Source: Alphaproteobacteria bacterium (lineage in GTDB: Bacteria > Pseudomonadota > Alphaproteobacteria > Rhodobacterales > Rhodobacteraceae). Taken from it: 64,000 bases of DNA. The stretch spans positions 1-64,000 of the forward strand of contig JAUHZO010000021.1 in assembly GCA_030425925.1 (NCBI GenBank), written 5' to 3'. Position 1 is the first letter of the stretch. Every line of letters starts with the position of its first letter. The notes beneath the pieces are model-generated. The model made no database searches and was not told the DNA's origin. It saw only the letters and a program-made list of their open reading frames with translations. The translations under genes were made by a program, and so were the position numbers. Of this stretch, positions 1-7,944 are shown piece by piece.

Positions 1-2
1 CC

Positions 3-80
3 GACCTGCACGCCTCCAAACCCTACCGCGCCAGCCTGGTCAGAACCATGACCCGCCGCGCCGTCACCAAGGCCGCCTGA
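3..80 (+). CDS. C-terminal end of a probable molybdenum-hydroxylase FAD-binding subunit (partial)
   Basis: The last 25 codons of a gene that begins before the window, ending at TGA 78-80. The visible tail (reading DLHAS, then YRASLVRTMTRRAV) resembles the C-terminus of CoxM-type FAD-binding subunits of aerobic CO dehydrogenase/xanthine dehydrogenase relatives, which typically end with a short helix containing YR.HL...L..RA. That family match is my recognition of a short tail and is tentative. The frame is open to the window edge and a GC-rich inverted repeat follows at 104-122. Confidence 0.5.
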   Translation, partial: DLHASKPYRASLVRTMTRRAVTKAA

Positions 81-103
81 CCCCCCGGACACGCGGCACA
101 CCT

Positions 104-122
104 CCGGACCGGGACGGTCCGG
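104..122 (+). terminator. Inverted repeat after the partial CDS
   Basis: Seven-base arms CCGGACC (104-110) and GGTCCGG (116-122) around a 5-base loop, 24 bases after the stop. There is no U-tract, so it is at best a weak or Rho-assisted terminator. Confidence 0.3.
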
Positions 123-142
123 GGGTCCTACGGGGGGTGGTC

Positions 143-219
143 TGGTAGGCCCGGAGGGACTTGAACCCCCAACCAAGGCGTTATGAGCGCCCTGCTCTAA
201 CCAATTGAGCTACAGGCCC
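143..219 (-). tRNA. tRNA-Ile (CAT anticodon, lysidine-modified type)
   Basis: Read on the minus strand this is a 77-base tRNA with an encoded CCA (143-145), discriminator A, a G-U-containing acceptor stem that starts at 219, a D-arm with AGCTCAATTGGTTAGAGC and a T-loop TTCAAGT. The anticodon loop is CTCATAA, giving anticodon CAT. The body (GGGCC... acceptor, GCGCTCATAACGC arm) matches tRNA-Ile2, whose C34 is converted to lysidine by TilS to read AUA, better than initiator or elongator tRNA-Met. Assignment as Ile rather than Met is family knowledge. Confidence 0.9.
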
Positions 220-320
220 ACCGTGCCGACCTGAGTAGCATCCGGGGCGGACGCGTCAAGCGGGGACGTTGCAGCGCCCCCGCCATTGGGCTAAGCGCGC
301 GTGGAAAAGGGGGACACGCC

Positions 321-1367
321 ATGACAGACGGCAAGAACGGCCTGACCTACGCCGCGGCGGGGGTGGATATCGACGCGGGCAACGCGCTGGTGGAACGGAT
401 CAAGCCGGCCGCAAGGCGGACCGACCGGGCGGGTGTCATGGCGGGGCTGGGCGGCTTTGGCGCGCTCTTTGATCTGAAGGCCGCAGGCTACAGCGATCCG
501 GTCCTTGTGGCGGCCACCGATGGCGTGGGCACCAAGTTGCGGATCGCCATCGACACGGGCCTTGTGGGGGGCGTGGGCATCGACCTGGTGGCGATGTGCG
601 TCAACGACCTGGTCTGCCAGGGGGCGGAGCCGCTGTTCTTTCTGGATTATTTTGCCTGCGGCAAGCTGGAGACCGGGGCCGCCGCAGAGGTGATCGAAGG
701 CATTGCCGAGGGCTGCGTGCGCGCGGGCTGCGCGCTGATCGGCGGCGAGACGGCGGAGATGCCCGGCATGTATCCGGCGGGGGATTTCGACCTTGCCGGC
801 TTTGCCGTGGGGGCCATGGAACGCGGTGCGGCGCTGCCTGCCGGTGTGGCCGAGGGCGACGTGCTGCTGGGGCTTGGCTCGGACGGGGTGCATTCCAACG
901 GCTACAGCCTGGTGCGCAAGCTGGTGGAGGTATCGGGGCAAGGCTGGGAGGCGGACTGCCCCTGGCAGGACGGCACGCTGGGCGCGGCGCTGCTGACGCC
1001 CACGCGGCTTTACGTGCAACCGGCGCTGCGCGCCATTCGCGCCGGCGGGGTGCATGCGCTGGCGCATGTCACCGGCGGCGGGCTGACCGAGAACCTGCCG
1101 CGCGTCCTGCCCGAGGGGCTGGGGGCGGAGATCGACCTCGATGCCTGGGACGTGCCGGGCGTCTTTGCCTGGATGATGGGGCAGGGCGGCATTGCCGCGC
1201 CGGAGATGCTCAAGACCTTCAATTGCGGTATCGGCATGGTGCTGGTGGTCGACGCGGCGCGTGCCGGTGCCCTGGCCGACATGCTGAGCGCCGAGGGCGA
1301 GCGCGTCACGAAGCTGGGCCATGTCACCGGCACGCCGGGGATCGTCTATACGGGCCGTCTGGGGTGA
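321..1367 (+). CDS. purM: Phosphoribosylformylglycinamidine cyclo-ligase (AIR synthetase)
   Basis: 348 aa. It catalyses ATP-dependent closure of FGAM to aminoimidazole ribonucleotide, step 5 of cytosolic purine synthesis. The AIRS-family signature ATDGVGTK is at residues 65-72, followed by the conserved [18 protein letters not shown] block, the GGETAEMPG block and the C-terminal [10 protein letters not shown] segment; the length is normal for PurM. The ATG at 321 follows a purine-rich stretch (aaaaggggga). The stop overlaps the GTG start of purN by 4 bases, so the two are translationally coupled, the usual alphaproteobacterial purMN arrangement. Confidence 0.97.
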   Translation: MTDGKNGLTYAAAGVDIDAGNALVERIKPAARRTDRAGVMAGLGGFGALFDLKAAGYSDPVLVAATDGVGTKLRIAIDTGLVGGVGIDLVAMCVNDLVCQGAEPLFFLDYFACGKLETGAAAEVIEGIAEGCVRAGCALIGGETAEMPGMYPAGDFDLAGFAVGAMERGAALPAGVAEGDVLLGLGSDGVHSNGYSLVRKLVEVSGQGWEADCPWQDGTLGAALLTPTRLYVQPALRAIRAGGVHALAHVTGGGLTENLPRVLPEGLGAEIDLDAWDVPGVFAWMMGQGGIAAPEMLKTFNCGIGMVLVVDAARAGALADMLSAEGERVTKLGHVTGTPGIVYTGRLG

Positions 1368-1951
1368 AACGCGTCGCGATCCTGATCTCGGGCGGCGGGT
1401 CGAACATGGTCCGGCTGGTCGAGGACATGACCGGCGACCACCCCGCGCGGCCCTGCCTCGTGCTGTCGAACGTGCCGGGGGCCGGGGGGCTGGGCCGGGC
1501 CGAGGCTCTGGGCGTGCCCACGGCGGTGGTGGATCACCGCGATTTTGCAGACCGAGCCGCGTTCGAGGCCGTGCTGGACGCCGAATTGCGCAAGGCGGCC
1601 CCGGATATCCTGTGCCTTGCGGGGTTCATGCGCATCCTGACCGAAGGCTTCGTGCGCCGCTGGCAGGGGCGGATGCTGAACATCCACCCTTCGCTCTTGC
1701 CGAAATACCGTGGGCTGGACACCCATGCCCGCGCGCTGGCGGCGGGAGAGGCCGAGGCGGGCTGCACCGTGCATGGCGTCACCGCGGCGCTGGATGACGG
1801 GCCGATCCTGGGCCAGGCGCGCGTGCCGGTGCTGCCCGGTGACACGCCGGCAGGCCTTGCCGCGCGCGTGCTGGTGCAGGAACATGTGCTGTATCCCGCG
1901 GTGCTGCGGCGCTTTGCGGCAGGAGATGCCCGGCCTGTCCTTATGCCCTGA
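1364..1951 (+). CDS. purN: Phosphoribosylglycinamide formyltransferase
   Basis: 195 aa from a GTG start that overlaps the purM stop (GTGA). It transfers the formyl group of 10-formyl-THF to GAR, purine synthesis step 3. The N-terminal ISGGGSN nucleotide loop is at residues 9-15. The catalytic block [12 protein letters not shown] places Asn106 and His108, and DDGPIL supplies the catalytic Asp144; these are the standard PurN active-site residues. A longer upstream reading in this frame would run through purM in a different frame and is not credible. Confidence 0.96.
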   Translation: MKRVAILISGGGSNMVRLVEDMTGDHPARPCLVLSNVPGAGGLGRAEALGVPTAVVDHRDFADRAAFEAVLDAELRKAAPDILCLAGFMRILTEGFVRRWQGRMLNIHPSLLPKYRGLDTHARALAAGEAEAGCTVHGVTAALDDGPILGQARVPVLPGDTPAGLAARVLVQEHVLYPAVLRRFAAGDARPVLMP

Positions 1952-2041
1952 GGCGCAGGCCTTTCCAAACGCCCCGGTTTTCCTGTAACAGGGACCAAGG
2001 GGTGCCGGGACAACAAGAATGACAAGGCCAAGGCGACACGT

Positions 2042-3199
2042 ATGATCACGATTACCACCACCGCCGACCTGCAGGCGTTCTGCGATCGCGCCCGCGACGT
2101 GCCCTATGTCACCGTCGACACCGAGTTCCTGCGCGAACGGACCTATTACTCCAAGCTGTGCCTCGTGCAGCTGGCGCTGCCCGGCAAGGACGATTCCGAC
2201 GCGGTGCTGGTCGATCCGCTGGCCGAAGGGTTGTCGCTGGCCCCGCTGATCGAGCTGATGCGCAACGACAAGGTGGTCAAGGTGTTCCACGCCGCGCGTC
2301 AGGATCTGGAGATCTTCTTCATCGATCACGGCGTGATCCCGGCGCCGCTGTTCGACACCCAGGTGGCCGCGATGGTGGCGGGGTTCGGCGAACAGGCGGG
2401 GTACGAGACGCTGGTCAAGCGCATCGCGCGGCAATCGCTGGACAAGTCCTCGCGCTTTACCGACTGGTCGCGGCGTCCGCTGACCGATGCGCAAAAGACC
2501 TATGCGCTGGCCGATGTCACCCATCTGCGCCAGATCTACGAATTCCTGGCCCGGAAGCTGGAAGAGACCGGGCGCTCCCGCTGGGTCAGCGAAGAGATGG
2601 CCACGCTGACCGATCCCGACACCTATGTCACCCGGCCCGAAGACGCCTGGCTGCGGATCAAGACACGGTCGTCCAGCCCGCGCTTTCTGGCCATCGTGCG
2701 CGAACTGGCGCGGTTCCGCGAGGAATACGCCCAGGGCCGCAACATCCCGCGCAACCGCGTGTTCAAGGATGATGCGCTGGTGGAACTTGCCTCGACCAAG
2801 CCTGCAACGATGAACGATCTGGGCCGCTCGCGCCTGCTGTTGCGCGAGGCCCGCAAGGGCGAGATTGCCGACGGCATCCTGGCGGCGGTCAAGGCCGGGC
2901 TGGACTGCCCCAAGAACCGGCTGCCGGAGCTGGACGTCAGCCGCGACAAGCTGCAGGTCAATCCGGCGCTGGCCGATCTCTTGCGGGTGCTGCTCAAGGC
3001 GCGGACGGAATCCTTTGGCGTGGCGTCCAAGCTGATTGCCCCGGCCTCGGACCTGGATGCCATTGCCGCGGGCATGCGCGACGTGGCGGCGCTGAGCGGG
3101 TGGCGGCGCGAGGTGTTCGGCGAGGATGCGCTGAAGCTGTGCGACGGCCGGCTGGCGCTGGCGGCGAAGGGCAAGAGCGTCGAGGTGATCGAGATCTGA
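2042..3199 (+). CDS. rnd: Ribonuclease D
   Basis: 385 aa. A 3'-5' exoribonuclease that trims tRNA and other stable RNA precursors. The DEDDy active site is complete: VDTEF (Asp26, Glu28), FHAARQDLE (Asp88) and YALADVTHL (Tyr154, Asp158). An HRDC RNA-binding region occupies roughly residues 210-290 (LARFREEYAQGRNIPRNRVFKDDAL region). The ATG at 2042 starts 90 bases after purN; an upstream purine stretch (aaggccaaggcgac) is a weak RBS. Length is normal for the family. Confidence 0.95.
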   Translation: MITITTTADLQAFCDRARDVPYVTVDTEFLRERTYYSKLCLVQLALPGKDDSDAVLVDPLAEGLSLAPLIELMRNDKVVKVFHAARQDLEIFFIDHGVIPAPLFDTQVAAMVAGFGEQAGYETLVKRIARQSLDKSSRFTDWSRRPLTDAQKTYALADVTHLRQIYEFLARKLEETGRSRWVSEEMATLTDPDTYVTRPEDAWLRIKTRSSSPRFLAIVRELARFREEYAQGRNIPRNRVFKDDALVELASTKPATMNDLGRSRLLLREARKGEIADGILAAVKAGLDCPKNRLPELDVSRDKLQVNPALADLLRVLLKARTESFGVASKLIAPASDLDAIAAGMRDVAALSGWRREVFGEDALKLCDGRLALAAKGKSVEVIEI

Positions 3200-3211
3200 G
3201 CATGTCGCGGC

Positions 3212-3715
3212 TCAGCGCCGCGACACCCGGGAATTGCCGCGCGCCACGACGCGGATCTCGCGGATGCCGTCCAGATCGCTGTCGGTGATCCATTGCGCCG
3301 CGCTGACCACGCGGGCCGAGCCGGATCCCTGCGGGGCCGGGACCTGCAGGGCCTTGAGCTCGTAGGTCAGGCTGTCGCGGTTGTCCGCGTCATCGCGCAG
3401 CACAAGGCGGACATCGTAGAAGCCCAGCGTGTCGGTGCGGCCCTCGGCGCGGATGATGGCCCCGCCGGGGCGGCGGTCCACCGAAAGCTCTGTCACCTCG
3501 GCCACCAGATCGCCGCGATAGCTGCTGTCCTGCTCTTGCCGGAAGATCGACTCGCGGCGCTTGGGGATCAGCGGGTTGACCACGTCTTCCGGGGCCCGTT
3601 CGGCGGTGCTGCGGCCGAACCAGTTGAACGGGTTCAGGCGCGACTCGCGGACCGAGGAACAGCCCGCGGTGGCCAGCACCGCGGCAAGCGTCAGAACGAG
3701 GATCGGTTGCTTCAT
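3212..3715 (-). CDS. Predicted outer-membrane/periplasmic lipoprotein, function unknown
   Basis: 167 aa with a lipoprotein signal: a basic start (MKQPILV), a hydrophobic core and a lipobox ending ATAGC, so Cys19 should be lipidated. The mature part contains an NPFNWFGRS motif near residue 30 and a C-terminal basic stretch. I recognise it as a lipoprotein conserved in Rhodobacteraceae but cannot name a function. It converges on rnd, with 12 bases between the two stops. Start 3715 was chosen because the signal peptide begins there and the upstream part of the frame overlaps sufE. Confidence 0.8.
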   Translation of the reverse strand: MKQPILVLTLAAVLATAGCSSVRESRLNPFNWFGRSTAERAPEDVVNPLIPKRRESIFRQEQDSSYRGDLVAEVTELSVDRRPGGAIIRAEGRTDTLGFYDVRLVLRDDADNRDSLTYELKALQVPAPQGSGSARVVSAAQWITDSDLDGIREIRVVARGNSRVSRR

Positions 3716-3859
3716 GTCGTGCCTGGCCCTTCTGTCTGCCCTCCCGGTTAGCGCATTCGCCGCGGCTTGAAAAGCGGGAAGGGAATTGCCGGGGCGGGGC
3801 TGGACCTGCGCGCGCGGGCGGCTTACCTGCTGGCAGGCAGCAGAACCCCGGGAGGAGCC

Positions 3860-4258
3860 ATGGCACAGGCAGCGTTCGAAGAGGTGGTAGAGGATTTCGC
3901 CTTCCTGGAGGACTGGGAAGACCGCTATCGCATGGTCATCGAGATGGGAAAGGCGCTGGAGCCGTTGCCCGAAGCGCTGAAGGTGCCCGCCACGAAGGTC
4001 GAGGGCTGCGCCAGCCAGGTCTGGCTGCACATCGCACCCGAGGACGGGGTGTTCCGGTTCCGCGGCTGTTCGGATGCGCTGATCGTCAACGGCCTGATCG
4101 CGCTGCTGCACCGGCTTTATGACGGCTTGCCCGTCTCCGAGGTGGCGCAGGTGGATGCCCGGGCCGAGCTGGGCCGGCTGGGCCTGCACGACCATCTGTC
4201 GGCGCAGCGCTCGAACGGGTTGCGCGCCATGATCGAGCGGATTCGCGCGGGCGGATAG
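3860..4258 (+). CDS. sufE: SufE cysteine-desulfurase activator
   Basis: 132 aa. It accepts persulfide sulfur from SufS during Fe-S cluster assembly. The acceptor cysteine is Cys50 in VEGCASQVWL, the defining SufE motif, and the C-terminal half (LIVNGLIALL, GLPVSEV, LSAQRSNGL) is typical. The ATG at 3860 has a strong GGAGGAG box just upstream. No other suf gene is adjacent, so it stands alone. The stop TAG (4256-4258) touches the start of a repeated inverted-repeat element. Confidence 0.93.
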   Translation: MAQAAFEEVVEDFAFLEDWEDRYRMVIEMGKALEPLPEALKVPATKVEGCASQVWLHIAPEDGVFRFRGCSDALIVNGLIALLHRLYDGLPVSEVAQVDARAELGRLGLHDHLSAQRSNGLRAMIERIRAGG

Positions 4259-4385
4259 GCCGCGCCTTGCCTGGAGAGGCTCCCACCCACCCGCCCCGCC
4301 TCTCCAGGCAAGGCGCTTGGGTTGCGTGTTGGGGTGTGTAATGGGGGGCAGCTTCAGGACTCACCAGAAGAAAGACCTGTCTTCC
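4258..4385. repeat. Copy 1 of a two-copy intergenic element with a 19-bp inverted repeat
   Basis: Near-identical to 31226-31358. It starts at the last base of the sufE stop. It has 19-base perfect arms (4262-4280 and 4298-4316) around a 17-base C-rich loop, then a conserved unpaired tail that includes CAGCTTCAGGACTCACCAG and ends CTGTCTTCC at 4385. Compared with copy 2 it lacks 5 bases just after the right arm and has a few substitutions in the middle. Both copies lie between a plus-strand stop and the 3' end of a minus-strand gene. No coding potential is evident. Confidence 0.85.
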
Positions 4386-4393
4386 TGCCCCCT

Positions 4394-4526
4394 CCCTCGC
4401 CTGAACCTTGCCTGACAGGGCCCGCCGTCAAACCCAAGCAAAATAGCGGTCTCCCGCTGCGCGGGGCCCTCCGCGATTTTGCTTGGCTTTGCCACCAGCC
4501 CCTGTCCGTCCGGTCTCAGGCGAGGG
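4394..4526. repeat. Nested triple inverted repeat at the trpE 3' side
   Basis: Three concentric arm pairs: outer CCCTCGCCTGA (4394-4404) with TCAGGCGAGGG (4516-4526); middle TGACAGGG near 4412-4420 with CCCTGTC near 4500-4506; inner CCAAGCAAAAT (4434-4444) with ATTTTGCTTGG (4476-4486). The inner pair encloses a GC-rich core. The order implies one long hairpin or cruciform of about 133 bases in RNA read from either strand. It lies 18 bases past the trpE stop and may terminate or stabilise the trpE message. Confidence 0.7.
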
Positions 4527-4544
4527 ACGGCTCCGGAAGAAAGC

Positions 4545-6059
4545 TCAGCTGTTGCCGCTGCCGGTGAAGCGCGCCGCATCGGCGGCGGCGCGGCGGATGG
4601 CGTTGGATTTGTGCACCGTTTCCTGGTACTCGGCCTCGGGGTCGCTGTCATGCACCACGCCGCCGCCGGCCTGGATGTAAAGCTTGCCGTCCTTCACCAG
4701 GGCCGTGCGCAGCGCGATGCACATGTCCATGTCGCCGCCGGCGCTGAAATAGCCCACGCCGCCGCCATAGAGCCCGCGCTTTTCCGGCTCGAGCTCGTCG
4801 ATGATCTGCATCGCGCGCACCTTGGGCGCGCCCGAGACGGTGCCCGCGGGCAGGCCCGCCAGCAGCGCCGAGAGCGCATCGTGATCGTCGGACAACTCGC
4901 CCACCACGTTGGAGACGATATGCATCACGTGGCTGTAGCGTTCGATGATGAATTCCTCGGTGGGGCGCACCGTGCCGATCTTGCTGACCCGGCCGGTGTC
5001 GTTGCGCCCGAGATCGAGCAGCATCAGGTGTTCGGCCAGTTCCTTCTGGTCGGCCAGCAGGTCGCGCTCCAGCGCCTTGTCCTCGGCCGGGGTGGCACCG
5101 CGGGGCCGGGTGCCCGCGATGGGGCGGATCGTGACCTCGCGCCCGAAGACGCGCACCAGGATCTCCGGGCTGGCGCCCACCACCTGGAAGCCGCCGAAAT
5201 TGAAGTAGAACATGAAGGGCGACGGGTTGGTGCGCCGGAGCGATCGGTAGAGCGCGAAGGGCGGCAGCGGGAAGTCCATCGTCCAGCGCTGTGCCGGCAC
5301 CACCTGGAAGATGTCGCCCGCGCGGATGTAGTCCTTGGCGGTGCGGACCGCCTGCAGATAACCCTCATGGGTGAAGTTCGACACCGGCTCGCCCAGATCT
5401 GCTGCGTCGCCCAGGTCGCGGGTGGCCTGAGGCAGCGCGCGTTCGAGATCGCGCACCGCGTCCATCACCCGTTCGGCGGCCTGTGCATAGGCGGCCCGCG
5501 CCGACAGCCCGTCCTGCACCCAGGCGGGCGAGACCACCGTCACCTCGCCCTTGACCCCGTCCAGCACGGCGACCACCGAGGGCCGCATCAGCATCGCATC
5601 GGGCAGGCCCAGCGGGTCGGGATTGATGTCGGGCAGGTGCTCGACCAGCCGGATCATGTCATAGCCCAGATAGCCGAACAGCCCCGCCGCCGCCTGCGGC
5701 ATGTCCTCGGGCAGGTCGATGCGGCTTTCGGTGATCAGTGCGCGCAGCGCGGTCAGCGGATCGCCTGGCTGGTCCTCGAATGCCTGGGCGTCAAAGCGCG
5801 CCTGGCGGTTCAGCCGGGCCTGCTGCCCATGGCACTGCCAGATCAGGTCGGGCTTCATGCCGATGATGGAATACCGCCCGCGCACCTCGCCGCCGGTGAC
5901 GGATTCCAGCATGAAGGCGTCGCGCGCCGCGCCGGTGAGCTTGAGCATCAGCGAGACCGGCGTGTCGAGATCGGCGGCCAGCCGTGTATGCACCACCTGG
6001 TTCTGCCCGGCCTCGTAGGCGCGGGCGAAGCTGTCGAAATCGGGGGTGAGCGCGGACAT
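4545..6059 (-). CDS. trpE: Anthranilate synthase component I
   Basis: 504 aa. It converts chorismate plus ammonia (from TrpG) to anthranilate, the first step of tryptophan synthesis. The N-terminal regulatory region has AFMLESVTGG, carrying the LES tryptophan-binding motif. The C-terminal chorismate-binding domain has GDIFQVVPAQRW, IAGTRPRG, MLLDLGRND and PAGTVSGAPK, all diagnostic. The start at 6059 lies 8 bases after the ppiD-like stop, so the two are co-transcribed. No trpG or leader-peptide gene is visible here. Confidence 0.96.
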   Translation of the reverse strand: MSALTPDFDSFARAYEAGQNQVVHTRLAADLDTPVSLMLKLTGAARDAFMLESVTGGEVRGRYSIIGMKPDLIWQCHGQQARLNRQARFDAQAFEDQPGDPLTALRALITESRIDLPEDMPQAAAGLFGYLGYDMIRLVEHLPDINPDPLGLPDAMLMRPSVVAVLDGVKGEVTVVSPAWVQDGLSARAAYAQAAERVMDAVRDLERALPQATRDLGDAADLGEPVSNFTHEGYLQAVRTAKDYIRAGDIFQVVPAQRWTMDFPLPPFALYRSLRRTNPSPFMFYFNFGGFQVVGASPEILVRVFGREVTIRPIAGTRPRGATPAEDKALERDLLADQKELAEHLMLLDLGRNDTGRVSKIGTVRPTEEFIIERYSHVMHIVSNVVGELSDDHDALSALLAGLPAGTVSGAPKVRAMQIIDELEPEKRGLYGGGVGYFSAGGDMDMCIALRTALVKDGKLYIQAGGGVVHDSDPEAEYQETVHKSNAIRRAAADAARFTGSGNS

Positions 6060-6067
6060 GGGCGGGC

Positions 6068-7915
6068 CTACTGGAAATTGGCGTGCACGGCGTTGATCGC
6101 CTGCTGGTCGATCTCGACCCCGGCGCGGGCCTGGATATCGCTGGCAAGGGCGCGGAACAGGTCGCCCGCCACGTCCGAGGCCGCCTGTTCGGCATAGATC
6201 TGGCGCAGGAGTGCTGCGCTGCTGCTGTCGGGATCGGCGGGCAGGATCGCGTCGAGGCGCAGCAGATAGACCTCGCCCTCGCCGCGCAGCGCGGTGACGG
6301 CCCCGGGGTCGAGCGCAAACACCTCCTCGGCCACCGTCAGCGGCAGGCCCGGCACCTGCGCGCCGCGGCGCAGGTCGGTCTCGGTCTGCGCGGACAAGCC
6401 GAGGCCGTCGAAGTCGGTGCCTTCGGCCAGCCGGTCGCGCAGGGCCGCAGCCTCTGCCATCAGCGCGTCGGTACGTTGCGCGCGTTCCCAGCCGCGGATC
6501 ACCCGGTCGCGCACCTCGTCATAGGGCTGCGGAGCGGCCGCGCGGATCTCGTCCAGGCGCAGTGCGAACAGCCCGCCATCGCCCAGCGTGTCGATCTGCG
6601 GATAATCGGTTTCTGTGACCCGCGCGGCGGCAGCCCGGAACGCGTCATAGGCCGCGATGCCCGCATCGTTCTGCCCGGTCCAGCCGATCTGGCCAAGCTC
6701 GAGATCGGTCAGACCGGCCAGTTCCTCCAGCGTGGCCCCGGCGGCCAGCTCGTCGTCGAACCCCTGCGCCTGGGTCTCCACCACCCGGCGCGCGCGGTCG
6801 AGCGCCAGCTCGTCCCGCAGCGCCGGTTCGGCCTCGTCAAACGGGGTTTCCTGCGCGGGCAGCACGCCGTTGACGCGGAACAGCGCCGGGCCCAGCGGCG
6901 AGGGGGCAGGGCCCACCACGGCCCCGCTTTCGGCGGCAAAGACCGCCTCGGCGGCAGCGTCGAGATCGTCGCGGGTGACGTCGCCCAGATCGGTATCGGC
7001 CAGGTCCAGCCCGCGCTCGATCACCAGGTCCTCGAACGCGGCCCCGCCTTCGGTGATCCGCGCCAGCGCCGCCTCGGCGGCGGCGGCATCGGCAAAGACC
7101 AGACGCTCCACCAGGCGGCGCTCGGGCAGGTTGAACTCGGCACTGCGCTCTTCATAGGCGGCGCGCAGCATGGCCTCGTCCACCTCGACGCTGTCCACGA
7201 TCATCTCGGGCGTGAGCCAGACATAGGTCAGCATCCGGGTCTCGGGCAGGGTGAACCGGTCGATATTGGCCTCGTACCAGGCCTGCAGCGCCGGCTCGTC
7301 GGGGACAGGCACACCGGTGGTCAGGCGGTCCGGGCCCAGAACGGCCCAGCTGATGCTGCGCCGCTCGCCGGCATAGGCGATCAGCGTGTCGACATAGGTG
7401 TCGGGCAGGCGGACGCCGGCCACCACGGCGGCCTGCAGCAGGGTGCTGGCGCTCTGGGCGCGCAGGTCCTCCTCGAATTGCTGTTCGCTCAGCCCGGCAT
7501 TCTCCAGCGCAAAGGCATAGGCCTCGCGGTTGAACCGGCCGTCGGGACCCTGGAACGCCTCGATGGCGCGCAGATCCTCGGCCACCTGCGCGTCGCCCAC
7601 CGACAGGCCCAGCGTTGCGGCCTCGTCCTCGAGCGCGGCCTGCACCACCAGCTGGCTCAGCACCCGGCTGGTCAGACCCATGGCCTGGGCCTGCGGAAAG
7701 GTGATGGCGCTGCCGGCCTGCGCCTCGGCGGCGCGGATCTCGTTCTGCAGCGCGCGGGCATAGTCGTTCACGTCGATCTCGGTCTCGCCCACCTTGCCGA
7801 CACTGCGCACCGATCCGGTAAAGCTGGTGGCGCCAAACCCCATCAGGCCGACGATCAGAAGCGCCAGCAGGATCCACACGAATGTCTTGCCGATGCTGCT
7901 TTGTGCCTTGGCCAT
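6068..7915 (-). CDS. PpiD-like membrane-anchored peptidyl-prolyl isomerase / SurA-N chaperone
   Basis: 615 aa. It has an N-terminal membrane anchor (about residues 10-32, hydrophobic FVWILLALLIVGLMGFGA), a SurA-N-like chaperone region (about 35-170), a parvulin-like PPIase region (about 225-360) and a helical C-terminal part. Members assist folding of secreted and outer-membrane proteins at the periplasmic face of the inner membrane. The start is supported by AGGAGG about 6 bases upstream. It is followed by trpE after 8 bases and preceded by an aminotransferase gene whose stop is 29 bases upstream. Confidence 0.88.
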   Translation of the reverse strand: MAKAQSSIGKTFVWILLALLIVGLMGFGATSFTGSVRSVGKVGETEIDVNDYARALQNEIRAAEAQAGSAITFPQAQAMGLTSRVLSQLVVQAALEDEAATLGLSVGDAQVAEDLRAIEAFQGPDGRFNREAYAFALENAGLSEQQFEEDLRAQSASTLLQAAVVAGVRLPDTYVDTLIAYAGERRSISWAVLGPDRLTTGVPVPDEPALQAWYEANIDRFTLPETRMLTYVWLTPEMIVDSVEVDEAMLRAAYEERSAEFNLPERRLVERLVFADAAAAEAALARITEGGAAFEDLVIERGLDLADTDLGDVTRDDLDAAAEAVFAAESGAVVGPAPSPLGPALFRVNGVLPAQETPFDEAEPALRDELALDRARRVVETQAQGFDDELAAGATLEELAGLTDLELGQIGWTGQNDAGIAAYDAFRAAAARVTETDYPQIDTLGDGGLFALRLDEIRAAAPQPYDEVRDRVIRGWERAQRTDALMAEAAALRDRLAEGTDFDGLGLSAQTETDLRRGAQVPGLPLTVAEEVFALDPGAVTALRGEGEVYLLRLDAILPADPDSSSAALLRQIYAEQAASDVAGDLFRALASDIQARAGVEIDQQAINAVHANFQ

Positions 7916-7944
7916 GCCGGTTCCTCCTGCGCTGCCCGCCTTGT

